Positions 8,059-17,422 of a DNA stretch of 64,000 nucleotides are shown here, in pieces; position 1 is the first letter of the stretch; each line of letters starts with the position of its first letter. The notes below the pieces were generated by a model. That model saw only the letters and a program-made list of their open reading frames with translations, was not told where the DNA came from and did no database searches. The translations under genes were made by a program, and so were the position numbers. This DNA is from Lachnospiraceae bacterium (GTDB lineage Bacteria; Bacillota; Clostridia; Lachnospirales; Lachnospiraceae), in assembly GCA_009774245.1 (NCBI GenBank), contig VSNM01000026.1, positions 1-64,000 on the forward strand, written 5' to 3'.

Positions 8059-9135
8059 CTAATGCACTGTCTCCACATTCATAATCATGTCTTCGACGAC
8101 ATTGAACTTGTAGACGCTCTTTTTGCTCCCATGGCTGGTGACGTAGTAGGAACCATTGATCACGTCAATGTAATACGGCACGCGCATCCCCTGGAAATAT
8201 CCAGTCACGTCCTCATACAATCCCAGGGAGAGCGACTGCAGATCCGGAGTGCGCACCATTCTGGCACTATTGTGGCTCAGCTTGTCGTCAGTGGAGACAG
8301 TCATATAGTAATAGTTTCCGATCTTCTTCACAAAAGCCATCCCGCAGATTTCCTTTGGAACCGGATACTGGTTTTTGACGCGCAGCGTCTCCTTGTCCGC
8401 GACAATCATATACGCGTTATTTCCGGACGGAAACAGCACCTCATCTCCCTCTATGCTAAAAGAGCGTACATAGAATCCATCCAGTTCGTAGATATGCCGG
8501 ATCTCCTTGATATACATGTAGTTGTACTCGGGCAGCCTCTTGATGATATACATATCGCCTGTCACAGAACTCCACACAAAAAAGGACTCCGATGCAGCAT
8601 CATACTGGATATAATGCGGTCTTGTCCCTATATTGTCAAACCGCTGCGTATTCTGAAAACGTCCGTTGATATACTCATAGCAGAGCACCCTGTTGTTGTC
8701 CGTGTCAACGACAAGGTACATCTCCCCGTCACTGGCAATCGCATGAGGCTTGTTGAGTTTCCTGTCCATCACGCGCCATTCATTCATCGGTTTCCACAGA
8801 TCGGATGAATAGAGCACCTGATCATTGTATGTGTCCACGATAAAGTAATAATTTCCCTGCTGCGTGATCTGTGCCGGCAGGTTCAGATTCTTGAAATCAT
8901 TATATGGATTTGCCTTATAGACATCACTGATGCCAAGCTGACGGGCGGGAATGTCGTTCATCGGAATAATGACACTCGTGTCATTTTCTGACAAAATTTC
9001 CGAATCCGCAGCGTCAGAAACGGCGTCTGCTTCCGATGTCACTGCCTCCGCGCTCTCTATTTCCGCCGCATACACATGATCACAGAAATGAAACCATAAA
9101 ACACCTGTTAAGACAAACATCACTAACTTTCTCAT
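8059..9135 (-). CDS. Secreted propeller-like protein
   Basis: This 358-residue protein has an N-terminal signal peptide (MRKLVMFVLTGVLW, hydrophobic to about residue 22, cleavage near VYA-AE), then an acidic Ser/Ala/Glu linker. The rest shows repeating strand-rich units such as NYYFIVDTYNDQVLYSSD and EMYLVVDTDNNRVLCYEY, the pattern of an NHL/YVTN-type beta-propeller. Its start overlaps the stop of the metallophosphoesterase by 4 nt (ATGA), so the two are translationally coupled. It is the last gene of the minus-strand kinase cluster. I infer an extracellular binding partner; no enzymatic motif is visible. Confidence 0.7.
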   Translation of the reverse strand: MRKLVMFVLTGVLWFHFCDHVYAAEIESAEAVTSEADAVSDAADSEILSENDTSVIIPMNDIPARQLGISDVYKANPYNDFKNLNLPAQITQQGNYYFIVDTYNDQVLYSSDLWKPMNEWRVMDRKLNKPHAIASDGEMYLVVDTDNNRVLCYEYINGRFQNTQRFDNIGTRPHYIQYDAASESFFVWSSVTGDMYIIKRLPEYNYMYIKEIRHIYELDGFYVRSFSIEGDEVLFPSGNNAYMIVADKETLRVKNQYPVPKEICGMAFVKKIGNYYYMTVSTDDKLSHNSARMVRTPDLQSLSLGLYEDVTGYFQGMRVPYYIDVINGSYYVTSHGSKKSVYKFNVVEDMIMNVETVH

Positions 9136-10367
9136 TCGTTTTCCTCTCCTTTGGGCACAAATCGTATCACTCCGATGCTGCCAAGATATGCCGGTTCAAA
9201 GATGTGCTGCCTGACCTGTTCTGTCAGCTTCCCATCCCATCCGGCATGCAGATGACCGGCTAAAACTTCGACTACATTGGTATCTTCCCCGTAAATCTTG
9301 TCAAGAAAATTCGTCGTCACGTCATTTGGCACATAATCCCCGCCGCCCCAATAATAAATCTTATTCCGGATTTCCATGGACCTGTCATACAGGGTTACCT
9401 CATTCTGATCGTCAATCCTGGAGGCATACGGGACGTGTGTGGCGACGATGACGGGCTTATTCTCCGATGCGGCATTGGCAAACTGCGTATCCAGTATGCT
9501 GTACTGCTCAGGCATCATATCTTTTGTCGACCGGTTAACGCCCAATATGACAAACTCGCCAAAGTCGAGATATTTCGCATACAAATCATCCCCGTCAGCC
9601 ATCCTCTTCTGATGCATTGTCTCTGCGTCCGTCTCTGTAAAACCATCGCCGCCATACCAGAAACCGTAGTCGTGGTCGGCGCGGATATAGAGCACAGGGA
9701 CGTTTTTGTCCAGCCGGTCAAACTCAGCCCGCAACAGCTTCATATTAGACGCGCTGCAGTAATCCATCAGATCGCCGCCAAAGATGATCCCATCGTATTG
9801 TCCATAATTCAGGAAATCAATCACATCCGGCAGAAGTTCCTCGCCATGCACACCGTCCGGTGTCTGAAAGAAATCATACCGCGCCTGCACCGCGTCCAAA
9901 TCCTCAGGAAGGATATCATCAGCAGTCTCATGATCTGTCACCATATGCAGATCGCTCACCCACGCAACGGTATACTCCCTTGAGAGATTCGGCAGCTCAA
10001 TGACAAGCTCCTCCGTCTGAAAGGAATATCCCGGCTCAGGATAGTCTGTCTCCGGCATTTCTTCGGCCGCACTGGTTTCTTCTGAACTGGCTTCTTCTGA
10101 ATTGGTTTGTTCCGAACTGGCTGCCTCCGAGCTGCTTTCCTCCGGACGCGGCTGCTTTGTCTCCTCGGGAAAGCTGTCATCCTGCGTCATGTTGGCTGCT
10201 TCCCTGCCCTCCTCGTCCTGCATCCGGTATCTGCTCCACACCCACGCAAAAGTTCCTGCTGCCACTGTCAGGGCCAGTAAAACTAACAGAACAACAACGA
10301 TATAATTATTATTTTTATTATTATTATTTCTTTTATTATTCCTTTTATTATTTCTTCTTTTTTTCAT
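9132..10367 (-). CDS. Membrane-anchored calcineurin-like metallophosphoesterase
   Basis: This 411-residue protein begins with a Lys/Arg/Asn-only tail, one TM helix (about 22-44) and a Ser/Glu-rich repetitive linker to about residue 110, so the enzyme would lie outside the membrane. The catalytic domain shows SDLH, GGDLMD, ATHVP and AGHLHAGWDG, the metal-ligand motifs of the calcineurin-like superfamily. The usual GNHD motif reads ADHD, so the Asn ligand is replaced by Asp. It lies 26 nt downstream of the first kinase gene. The substrate is unknown; a lipid, nucleotide or wall-polymer phosphodiester is possible. Confidence 0.8.
   Translation of the reverse strand: MKKRRNNKRNNKRNNNNKNNNYIVVVLLVLLALTVAAGTFAWVWSRYRMQDEEGREAANMTQDDSFPEETKQPRPEESSSEAASSEQTNSEEASSEETSAAEEMPETDYPEPGYSFQTEELVIELPNLSREYTVAWVSDLHMVTDHETADDILPEDLDAVQARYDFFQTPDGVHGEELLPDVIDFLNYGQYDGIIFGGDLMDYCSASNMKLLRAEFDRLDKNVPVLYIRADHDYGFWYGGDGFTETDAETMHQKRMADGDDLYAKYLDFGEFVILGVNRSTKDMMPEQYSILDTQFANAASENKPVIVATHVPYASRIDDQNEVTLYDRSMEIRNKIYYWGGGDYVPNDVTTNFLDKIYGEDTNVVEVLAGHLHAGWDGKLTEQVRQHIFEPAYLGSIGVIRFVPKGEENE
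10306..10365. repeat. ATT/AAT-rich triplet tract encoding a Lys/Arg/Asn tail
   Basis: Runs of TTATTATT on the plus strand encode the polar N-terminus of the metallophosphoesterase. The tract could change length in steps of three without breaking the frame. Confidence 0.6.
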
Positions 10368-10393
10368 AACCTTTTCATAACCTGATACAGTCC

Positions 10394-12574
10394 CTACAGT
10401 TCATTTGACATATATTCCCGGAATGCTTCCCTGATCCACTGGTAGGAAGGCTCCGTATAGTAATAGTATACGTAATTTTTCAGCTCAATATCACTCATAT
10501 AATCAAGATAATAATCCAGTTCACAGTATGTCCCATACCATTCAGAGGCATTGGGATCTCCGTATTCCTGCGAGAGATAGTAAATCAGCAACGGACTGTA
10601 ATCCGTGTCAAGCAGCACTTCATACACTCTGCCAATCTTGCTTCCCAGATCATCTATACTCTCAAGCTCACTGTCCGTATAGAGTGTCAGAGCCGCCTCA
10701 TACCGCAGCCGCAGCGGATCTTCCGGATTGCTGCCATCATATAAGTCAGTCTCGTTGATGCCCTGTATTTTTGACCATAACTCGCTCCTTGAGACAACGC
10801 CATTATTATTGATCTCAGTATTTGCGTAATCGTCAAAATTAGCGATCAGACGCTCCTTGTAGCTGTCCTTAAAATTTTGACTGAGTGCACCAAGCTCCTC
10901 AGAGTTAACGCCAATCCCATAATTTTTAAACTGTTCCACATACCCAAGTAATGTGCCGAAATCGCTTGAAATCTGGCTATACAATGCGGCGCTTGGCTCC
11001 TGACTGATGCAGTTGTTGATTCTCTCTGTCATCGCTGCCGCATAATGCCCAAAGAGCTTGTAGACCTCCTCTCCCAGATTATCCCGATTGCCATATTGCG
11101 CTGCAAGCTCCAGGTATTGACTCAGCGCTGAATCCATCTCCTCCACATTGCTGTAATCCATAACGGAGCTGCTGATCGCATCCACCTGTCCGGAAATATC
11201 CTCCGCATCCGCTGTATCTGCGGTCTCGCTAAGATGAACGCCCACTTCACTTTCCGTCTCCGCTCTCGCCATGGTCTGCGGCGTCACCTCACTCTGACCT
11301 GTTGTCTCCGCTATGGCTGTATTATCCATACTGGGTACAGACACATTATTCTTTGGAATCAGCATCACGCCCAACACGATCAGGAGAACGCCGCAGACCG
11401 ATGCCGCGCCGATCAGTATCGTTTTTTTCTGTGTATCCGACAGACCGGCACTCGAACGTCCCGTCTCTGTATGCTCTGTGCGCTGTCTCTGTCCGCCGCC
11501 CGTGGATGTATCCTCAACAATTGCAGACTGGACTGCATCTTTTACGTCCTTCACGGCAGACACCACAGACTGCCCCTCATTTGACGTACTGTTTTCATAG
11601 TTGGAGTACAGCGCCATGTGCAGCGCATCCATATTCTGTAGTCTGTTCTCGGCATACACTGCCATGCCCTGTCTGATGGCAGCATCCTGCATGTCGTCAA
11701 GCTTTATGCCAAGCTCCTTTGGCGACTTCAATGTGTCCTCCCGCATACGCTCCATGGATTCCACTGGCGTGACTCCGGTGATACATTTATAAATCGTCGC
11801 CGTAAGCGCGTACACATCCGACCACGGCCCCTGTTTGCCGCGGCTTCTGTACTGCTCCTCCGGCGCATAGCCGGGTTTTAACATGATGGAGAGGCTCTTC
11901 TCGGCATTGCCCGCAAACTCCCGCGCCGCGCCGAAATCCAGCAGCTTCATGCCGCCGTATTTCGTAATCATGATATTGTCAGGGCTGATATCCCTGTGAA
12001 TCATACCGGCATCGTGCACCTTGGACAGCGACCGTATGACAGGCTCCATCATTTTCAGCGTCTGATCTGTCGGTATCTTTCCTCCGTTTTGTCGCAGGTA
12101 TTGCTTCAATGTAATACCGTCAATATACTCCATGACAATGTACGCGGTATTGTTTTCATTAAAAAAATCCCGTACCTCCACAATGCCGTTCAGGTTTGAA
12201 AATTTCGCGAGGTTTTTTGCCTCGTTGATAAATCCTTCCCGCCACTTATTGACATCCGCCTCATTTTTGCCGGAATACATAGATACCCTTGTGGAATGGT
12301 TTGATTCCCTTGTCACATATCCGTTTGGATAAAATTCTTTGATTGCCACGATGACCTCAAGATTCAGGTCAATACCGATATAAGAGATGCCAAATCCGCC
12401 CTCGCCGATCACTTTGCCAACCAGATATTTTCCCGCCAATATGGTAAACGGCTGCAGCTGATGCGGTTCCGCTGTCATGTGGCTCAGATCATACCCGCAC
12501 AGAGGGCACTTGCCTGCATCCTGCCTGTTCTCGATTTCACGCATACACCCCGGGCATATTTTATTAATATCCAT
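10394..12574 (-). CDS. Zinc-ribbon transmembrane Ser/Thr protein kinase 1
   Basis: This 726-residue protein has a zinc ribbon (CPGC at 7-10, CPLC at 23-26) followed by a kinase domain of about residues 48-325. The kinase has GEGGFG (57-62), VAIK with K79, HRD 193-195, DFG 213-215 and the APEE segment. The catalytic loop reads HRDISPDN, so the usual Lys two residues after the Asp is Ser. A low-complexity linker leads to one TM helix (385-406). The roughly 320-residue extracellular region is helical, has no YARHG and is unlike those of the two paralogues. The start follows a GGAGGA site 5 nt upstream. Confidence 0.88.
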   Translation of the reverse strand: MDINKICPGCMREIENRQDAGKCPLCGYDLSHMTAEPHQLQPFTILAGKYLVGKVIGEGGFGISYIGIDLNLEVIVAIKEFYPNGYVTRESNHSTRVSMYSGKNEADVNKWREGFINEAKNLAKFSNLNGIVEVRDFFNENNTAYIVMEYIDGITLKQYLRQNGGKIPTDQTLKMMEPVIRSLSKVHDAGMIHRDISPDNIMITKYGGMKLLDFGAAREFAGNAEKSLSIMLKPGYAPEEQYRSRGKQGPWSDVYALTATIYKCITGVTPVESMERMREDTLKSPKELGIKLDDMQDAAIRQGMAVYAENRLQNMDALHMALYSNYENSTSNEGQSVVSAVKDVKDAVQSAIVEDTSTGGGQRQRTEHTETGRSSAGLSDTQKKTILIGAASVCGVLLIVLGVMLIPKNNVSVPSMDNTAIAETTGQSEVTPQTMARAETESEVGVHLSETADTADAEDISGQVDAISSSVMDYSNVEEMDSALSQYLELAAQYGNRDNLGEEVYKLFGHYAAAMTERINNCISQEPSAALYSQISSDFGTLLGYVEQFKNYGIGVNSEELGALSQNFKDSYKERLIANFDDYANTEINNNGVVSRSELWSKIQGINETDLYDGSNPEDPLRLRYEAALTLYTDSELESIDDLGSKIGRVYEVLLDTDYSPLLIYYLSQEYGDPNASEWYGTYCELDYYLDYMSDIELKNYVYYYYTEPSYQWIREAFREYMSNEL

Positions 12575-12604
12575 AATATTCCTCCATACCTGCTCCTTAC
12601 AACC

Positions 12605-14269
12605 CTATTTCAACCTGTCCAGATACCGCTCCACACATTCCCAGACGACATACTCCGATTTGATGGACTCGGAAGCAAAACCGGCCTGTGTCGCGCTGTG
12701 ATAATCATAACCGTACTCCGCGATCATCTGATGATTGACGCCGCCTCTCATATAATAAGCAGTCTCAATATTGATAAACTCGCTGAACGAATCCCCCACG
12801 AGCATCATGGAGGACTTCACTTTCTGCGCGTCATCCACAGACCGCTCCGGATAAAAGTATACTGTATCCACATACCGGCTCGTACAGTTCGCAGTTGTCC
12901 CCAAATCTCCGACATAATCCTGCATATGGATGTCAAACATATCCAGCGAGGGCGTGATCTCCACATCATAACACGCGCTCAACAGGTCTGATACGATGTA
13001 GAGGCTCCCGATCATGTTTGTATGTGTGTCCGTCTTATAATACAAAGGACACAGCTCCTTATTCTGCATCAGGGTATCCTTCACATAGACTACATTGATA
13101 TCCGTGTTTTCCCGCAGATATTCGACTAGCTGATCTTCCCTTGTCATCGTATCTGCACGGCTGATGTAGGAGGGCATCCATTCCGGATACATTGTCTCCT
13201 TGTTTGGAATCAGCAACAGCACAAACTGCGAACCGTTCTGCTCCACCCACTTTTTCTCTTTCTCCAGATTTGCCGCGATCTCCTCCAGCTCCTTTTGGGA
13301 AAAATGATTGTCACCGATATAATCATGCAGCGATGTGCCGTCGTTCTCATTCTGGTGAAACAAATAGCCGTTATTTCCAAAGAGTGTCACTGTGCTGACG
13401 CCATTCAGATCTACATTGAGAAGCGCTGTCATCTCCTCCTCAAATGCGCTGTAATCCTCCGACGCTTTCAACATATTATAATATGTGTCAATGCACTCCT
13501 GCAGCGCCTCATATTCCGCTCCATAGTCAAGCTCCTGCACCTTTTTTGCCTGCAGTGTGAAATCCTTCGTGCCGTCAACCGTCCTGCCGATATCCACGAT
13601 CTTACCGCGGTAGGATTCCGCCTTCTCATATCCCGCCTCTGACGCCTGGTCGATATATTTTATGGCCCTCTGTGCGCTGCGCGGGACGCCCATTCCGAGA
13701 TTCGACATGACGCCCAGAATATAGCAGGCCTCGCCGTCCTCCTGTGACAGTGTATAAAAACAGGACGCACTCTCATCATAATTCTGCGTCGTGCCGTCTC
13801 CCATAAAAAGCATTTTCCCATAGAGCGACATCGCCTTGCGGTTTCCGCTGTCACACGCCTGCTTCAGATACGCCGCAGCCGCCTCCAGGTCCGCCTCCAC
13901 ACCGATTCCCTGAAAGTACAGCTCTCCCAGAAAATACATAGCGTCGCTGTTTCCCAGTTCGGCAGATATGGACAGCGACGTGACAACATCATTCATATCG
14001 CCGGATGTGTCTGACAGAGCAATCTCCAGCGCATGATGCAGTTCACCTGCCGCGTCGTCAGACGCGACCGGCACAGTCTCGATCTCCGGCGGAAGTTCAG
14101 GCTCGGACTCCTGCTGCTGCTCTGTGCTCTCCTGTTCTGTTTCATGCTGTCCCTCATCATTATTTTTGCTGCGCAGTGTCAGAATGGCACACAGCGCAGC
14201 AGTGATGACGGCAAGTATGATCAATATGATTACTATATAACGTATCCTTTTCTTTGACTTCTTTGACAT
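12605..14269 (-). CDS. Membrane-anchored Sel1-repeat / SGNH (AlgX-DltD-like) protein
   Basis: This 554-residue protein has a basic N-terminus, a TM helix (about 10-32) and an acidic Gln/Glu linker. Sel1-type repeats span about 95-215 (for example MYFLGELYFQGIGVEADLEA). The C-terminal half resembles the SGNH domain of AlgX/AlgJ/DltD-type proteins: MLVGDSFSEF would hold the nucleophile Ser, and KTDTHTNMIGS the Asp-x-His pair. Such domains transfer or remove acyl groups on envelope polymers. The start is 4 nt after the stop of kinase 2, so it is in that operon. Combining Sel1 and SGNH in one polypeptide is uncommon in my experience. Confidence 0.75.
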   Translation of the reverse strand: MSKKSKKRIRYIVIILIILAVITAALCAILTLRSKNNDEGQHETEQESTEQQQESEPELPPEIETVPVASDDAAGELHHALEIALSDTSGDMNDVVTSLSISAELGNSDAMYFLGELYFQGIGVEADLEAAAAYLKQACDSGNRKAMSLYGKMLFMGDGTTQNYDESASCFYTLSQEDGEACYILGVMSNLGMGVPRSAQRAIKYIDQASEAGYEKAESYRGKIVDIGRTVDGTKDFTLQAKKVQELDYGAEYEALQECIDTYYNMLKASEDYSAFEEEMTALLNVDLNGVSTVTLFGNNGYLFHQNENDGTSLHDYIGDNHFSQKELEEIAANLEKEKKWVEQNGSQFVLLLIPNKETMYPEWMPSYISRADTMTREDQLVEYLRENTDINVVYVKDTLMQNKELCPLYYKTDTHTNMIGSLYIVSDLLSACYDVEITPSLDMFDIHMQDYVGDLGTTANCTSRYVDTVYFYPERSVDDAQKVKSSMMLVGDSFSEFINIETAYYMRGGVNHQMIAEYGYDYHSATQAGFASESIKSEYVVWECVERYLDRLK

Positions 14270-14273
14270 AATC

Positions 14274-16520
14274 TTATCTGTAACCCATATCCCTCTGATA
14301 ATTGATAATGAAATCTATATTTGTTCTCTCCACATCACTCAGAACACTCTCATCGAAATCTTCCCTGTTTACATTTCCCTGATACCATGAAAATCGTCGA
14401 AAATGCGTATTGACTTCATTATCGCTGAATGTTCTCCCATGGCGCGCATAGATCTCATAAAGCGCAAAATACAATTCATACTCCGTCAGCGCGTCAACAT
14501 CATAGTATGTCAGTGTCCTCGAATCACTCTCCGGCAAAATATATCCTGCACCATATGTCCTGATACTTGTCGCCTGCATTCTCTGCACACCGATCTGCCG
14601 ATGGTAGAGATCATCATAATAATGCCACAATTCCATGATCAGACAGTTATTTCCTGTCTTCGCGAGATTGTCATCAATATAACTCATGATATCTACAGAT
14701 GAACTCCCCGCGGCGTTCATATTATTCAGATGTATCATGACCATATCTGTATAATACTTCTCCCTTTTTCTGTCAATGTTGTCATCATCTGAGGCGTATT
14801 CTGCCTCGGACGCCCTCCACAGCGCCTCCAGCATACCATTCTCATCCTCATTTGCAATACAGTCCCCTGCAACCTCAAACTGGTATTCCACATATGCGCG
14901 GCCTATCTTATACCGCTGTTCTGTGAGGCTGTACTCATATGTATCGCTGACGTACCCCGTCCTGTCCGCCACATCGAGAAAATACTGCATCCGCGCGTCA
15001 AGGATGGACATCGCTGTATCAAAATCCCGCGCGTCCATCAGCGATGAAGTCTCGTTGATGCATTGACTGTACAGCTCATCTATCGCGCGCTGCAGCGTCT
15101 CCGCGCCTTCCGCCTCTCCAATCCCAGACTCCACGATCTTGTCAATCGCATCCTCGTAGCGCCCCTGCGCCATCAGGGAATCAACAGAATCCTCCTGATG
15201 ATCTGAATCACCCGCATCATCTGAATCCACAGCGCCCTGATCTGCCGCCGGACTGTTATTTGCATCATCTGACACATCCGCCATGGCAGCCAGCGCATCC
15301 GAATCCACCTCTGCCCTTTGGCTGCTGTCTGGCTTTTTGGGTATGAGCGCAGCGCACAGGAGAATGAGAAGAATACCACACACCGCTGCCGCACCAATCA
15401 ATATGGTCTTTTTGTCCACCCCGTTTGCACTTGATATCCCGCTATGCGGGGAGTCTGTATTCTCCGACACGTTGGGCGTATCCGGACGGGGCGGTTCGCT
15501 CTCAGTCTGAATCTTTGGAGGCTCCACCGCCTTCACCGCGCCCTCATTGGAATACAACGCTGTGTGCAGCGCATCCATATTCTGCAGCCTGTTCTCGGCA
15601 TACACCGCCATACCCTGCATGATTGCCGCGTTTTGCATATCGCTGATATTGGCGCCCAGCTCTTTCGGAGATTTCAGGGTATCCTCGCGCATACGCTCCA
15701 TGGACTCGACAGGCGTCACGCCGGTGATACATTTATAGATCGTCGCCGTGAGCGCATACACATCCGACCACGGTCCCTGTTTTCCGCGGCTCCGGTACTG
15801 CTCCTCCGGCGCATAGCCGGGCTTTAGCATGATGGAAAGACTCTTCTCCGCGTTGCCCGCAAACTCCCGCGCTGCGCCAAAATCGAGCAGCTTCATACCG
15901 CCGTATTTCGTGATCATGATATTATCCGGGCTGATATCCCGGTGAATCATCCCGGCGTCATGCACCTTTGACAGGGACCGGATCACAGGCTCCATCATCT
16001 GAAACGTGTTGTCCGCAGATATCTTTCCGCCGTTCTGCTTTAGATACTGCTTTAATGTAATGCCGTCGATATACTCCATGACAATGTATGCAGTGCCGTT
16101 TTCATTGAAGAAATCCCGCACCTCGACGATGCCGTTCAGGTTTGAGAATTTTGCCAGATTTTTCGCCTCATTGATGAAGCCCTCGCGCCATTTATTGACG
16201 TCGGCCTCATTCTTGCCGGCGTACATCGACACCATGGTCGAGACATTGGATTCCCGCGTCACGAAGCCATTGGGATAAAATTCCTTGATCGCCACCACGA
16301 GCTCCAGATTCAGGTCAAAGCCGAGATAGGTGATGCCAAATCCGCCCTCCCCGATCACTTTTCCCACCAGATACTTTCCAGCCAGTATCGTAAACGGCTG
16401 CATCTGATGAGAATCTGACCGAATCTGACTCAGGTTATAGCCGCAGTGCGGACAGCTTCCGACACTGTCCCTGTTCTCGACTTCCTGCATACAGCCGGGA
16501 CATATTTTATTGATATCCAT
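14274..16520 (-). CDS. Zinc-ribbon transmembrane Ser/Thr protein kinase 2 with YARHG domain
   Basis: This 748-residue protein has the same intracellular half as kinase 1: CPGC and CPHC zinc ribbon, GEGGFG, K79, HRDISPDN (193-200) and DFG (213-215). A Pro/Ser-rich linker and a TM helix (about 372-393) follow. The extracellular part has helical TPR-like segments and ends with a YARHG domain (IYARHGRTF near residue 700, then FSWYQGN). A shorter protein at 39354-40328 has a closely related ectodomain without the kinase. YARHG is an extracellular module of unknown ligand often found with kinases and peptidases. It is in operon with genes on both sides. Confidence 0.9.
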   Translation of the reverse strand: MDINKICPGCMQEVENRDSVGSCPHCGYNLSQIRSDSHQMQPFTILAGKYLVGKVIGEGGFGITYLGFDLNLELVVAIKEFYPNGFVTRESNVSTMVSMYAGKNEADVNKWREGFINEAKNLAKFSNLNGIVEVRDFFNENGTAYIVMEYIDGITLKQYLKQNGGKISADNTFQMMEPVIRSLSKVHDAGMIHRDISPDNIMITKYGGMKLLDFGAAREFAGNAEKSLSIMLKPGYAPEEQYRSRGKQGPWSDVYALTATIYKCITGVTPVESMERMREDTLKSPKELGANISDMQNAAIMQGMAVYAENRLQNMDALHTALYSNEGAVKAVEPPKIQTESEPPRPDTPNVSENTDSPHSGISSANGVDKKTILIGAAAVCGILLILLCAALIPKKPDSSQRAEVDSDALAAMADVSDDANNSPAADQGAVDSDDAGDSDHQEDSVDSLMAQGRYEDAIDKIVESGIGEAEGAETLQRAIDELYSQCINETSSLMDARDFDTAMSILDARMQYFLDVADRTGYVSDTYEYSLTEQRYKIGRAYVEYQFEVAGDCIANEDENGMLEALWRASEAEYASDDDNIDRKREKYYTDMVMIHLNNMNAAGSSSVDIMSYIDDNLAKTGNNCLIMELWHYYDDLYHRQIGVQRMQATSIRTYGAGYILPESDSRTLTYYDVDALTEYELYFALYEIYARHGRTFSDNEVNTHFRRFSWYQGNVNREDFDESVLSDVERTNIDFIINYQRDMGYR

Positions 16521-16552
16521 TTGCTTGTCGCCCTTTCCTCTATTGTACTGAA

Positions 16553-17422
16553 TTATTTCAATAGGAACTTATCAATCCCGTTTGCGATTCCATCCACGAT
16601 TTTATATTGATAATCCTCTGTCGCCATCAGGGCATCTTCCTCCGGATTAGTCATATACCCCATTTCGACAATCGTAACCGGCACCTGACACCAATTGATT
16701 CCACTCATGGTGTCTGTTTCCCATACATATTCCTTTCTGCACCCGGTTGCGGCAACCAGTTCATCCAATACATATGTCGATAGATCCTTGCTCTGCTGAT
16801 AAAAAGAAGAATTATATGGATTCCCAGCCGTCTGACAGATCGTCATCGCACCGTTGGCCGCCGTATTATCCGAACCGTTTGCATGTATCCTGATAAAGGC
16901 ATCCGCATTGATGTCATTGGCTATTGCCGCCCTTTCGCTGTTGCTGATATTCACATCATTTGTTGTACGCACCATGACTACTTCATATCCCCGTGCTATA
17001 AGCTCTTCCTCCAGCTTCAGGGCAACCATCAGGTTCAGTTCATATTCCTTCAGGCCGCTTGTCTTACCGGTTGTGCCGCCCGATACCTTGTATTTCGTCT
17101 CACTTGCCCCTGGCCCGACAGGCTCCTTTTCCGTATTTGCTTTAGATTGATGTCCGGCATCTATGACGATCAGAAATCCATTTCCGCCCTCATCAACCGG
17201 TTCAGCAGACTCGGCCTCCTGACCTGTCTCTGTCTCTGATTCTGTCTCTGTTTTCGTCTCCGGTTCCAAATCCTCCTGCTGCACCGAAGGCTGTATTTCC
17301 ACTATTCCAATATCTTCTGCAATAATCACATTTTCTTCTGAGCCGCTCTTTCCGCAGGCCGCGAAAGAAAAAATAAGTCCTGCCGCCAGGACAGTCAATA
17401 CACATTTCCTAATCCTCATCAT
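16553..17422 (-). CDS. N-acetylmuramoyl-L-alanine amidase (Amidase_3) lipoprotein
   Basis: This encodes about 289 residues. The start at 17420-17422 overlaps the stop of kinase 3 by 4 nt (ATGA), which is why I prefer it to the longer frame. A lipoprotein signal (hydrophobic stretch ending FAACG) gives a lipidated Cys, and an acidic linker follows. The catalytic zinc-amidase domain shows DAGH, the Glu in KEYELN, the His in IHANGS and the catalytic Glu in [12 protein letters not shown]. It cleaves the amide bond between MurNAc and the stem peptide on the outer face. Coupled translation with a YARHG kinase suggests a link between wall hydrolysis and this signalling system. Confidence 0.9.
   Translation of the reverse strand: MMRIRKCVLTVLAAGLIFSFAACGKSGSEENVIIAEDIGIVEIQPSVQQEDLEPETKTETESETETGQEAESAEPVDEGGNGFLIVIDAGHQSKANTEKEPVGPGASETKYKVSGGTTGKTSGLKEYELNLMVALKLEEELIARGYEVVMVRTTNDVNISNSERAAIANDINADAFIRIHANGSDNTAANGAMTICQTAGNPYNSSFYQQSKDLSTYVLDELVAATGCRKEYVWETDTMSGINWCQVPVTIVEMGYMTNPEEDALMATEDYQYKIVDGIANGIDKFLLK

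Noticed and set aside
8062..8808. Long open frame opposite the propeller-like gene
   Set aside because: It lacks a ribosome-binding site and recognisable domains, and the minus-strand gene has a signal peptide and operon overlap; it is a shadow frame.
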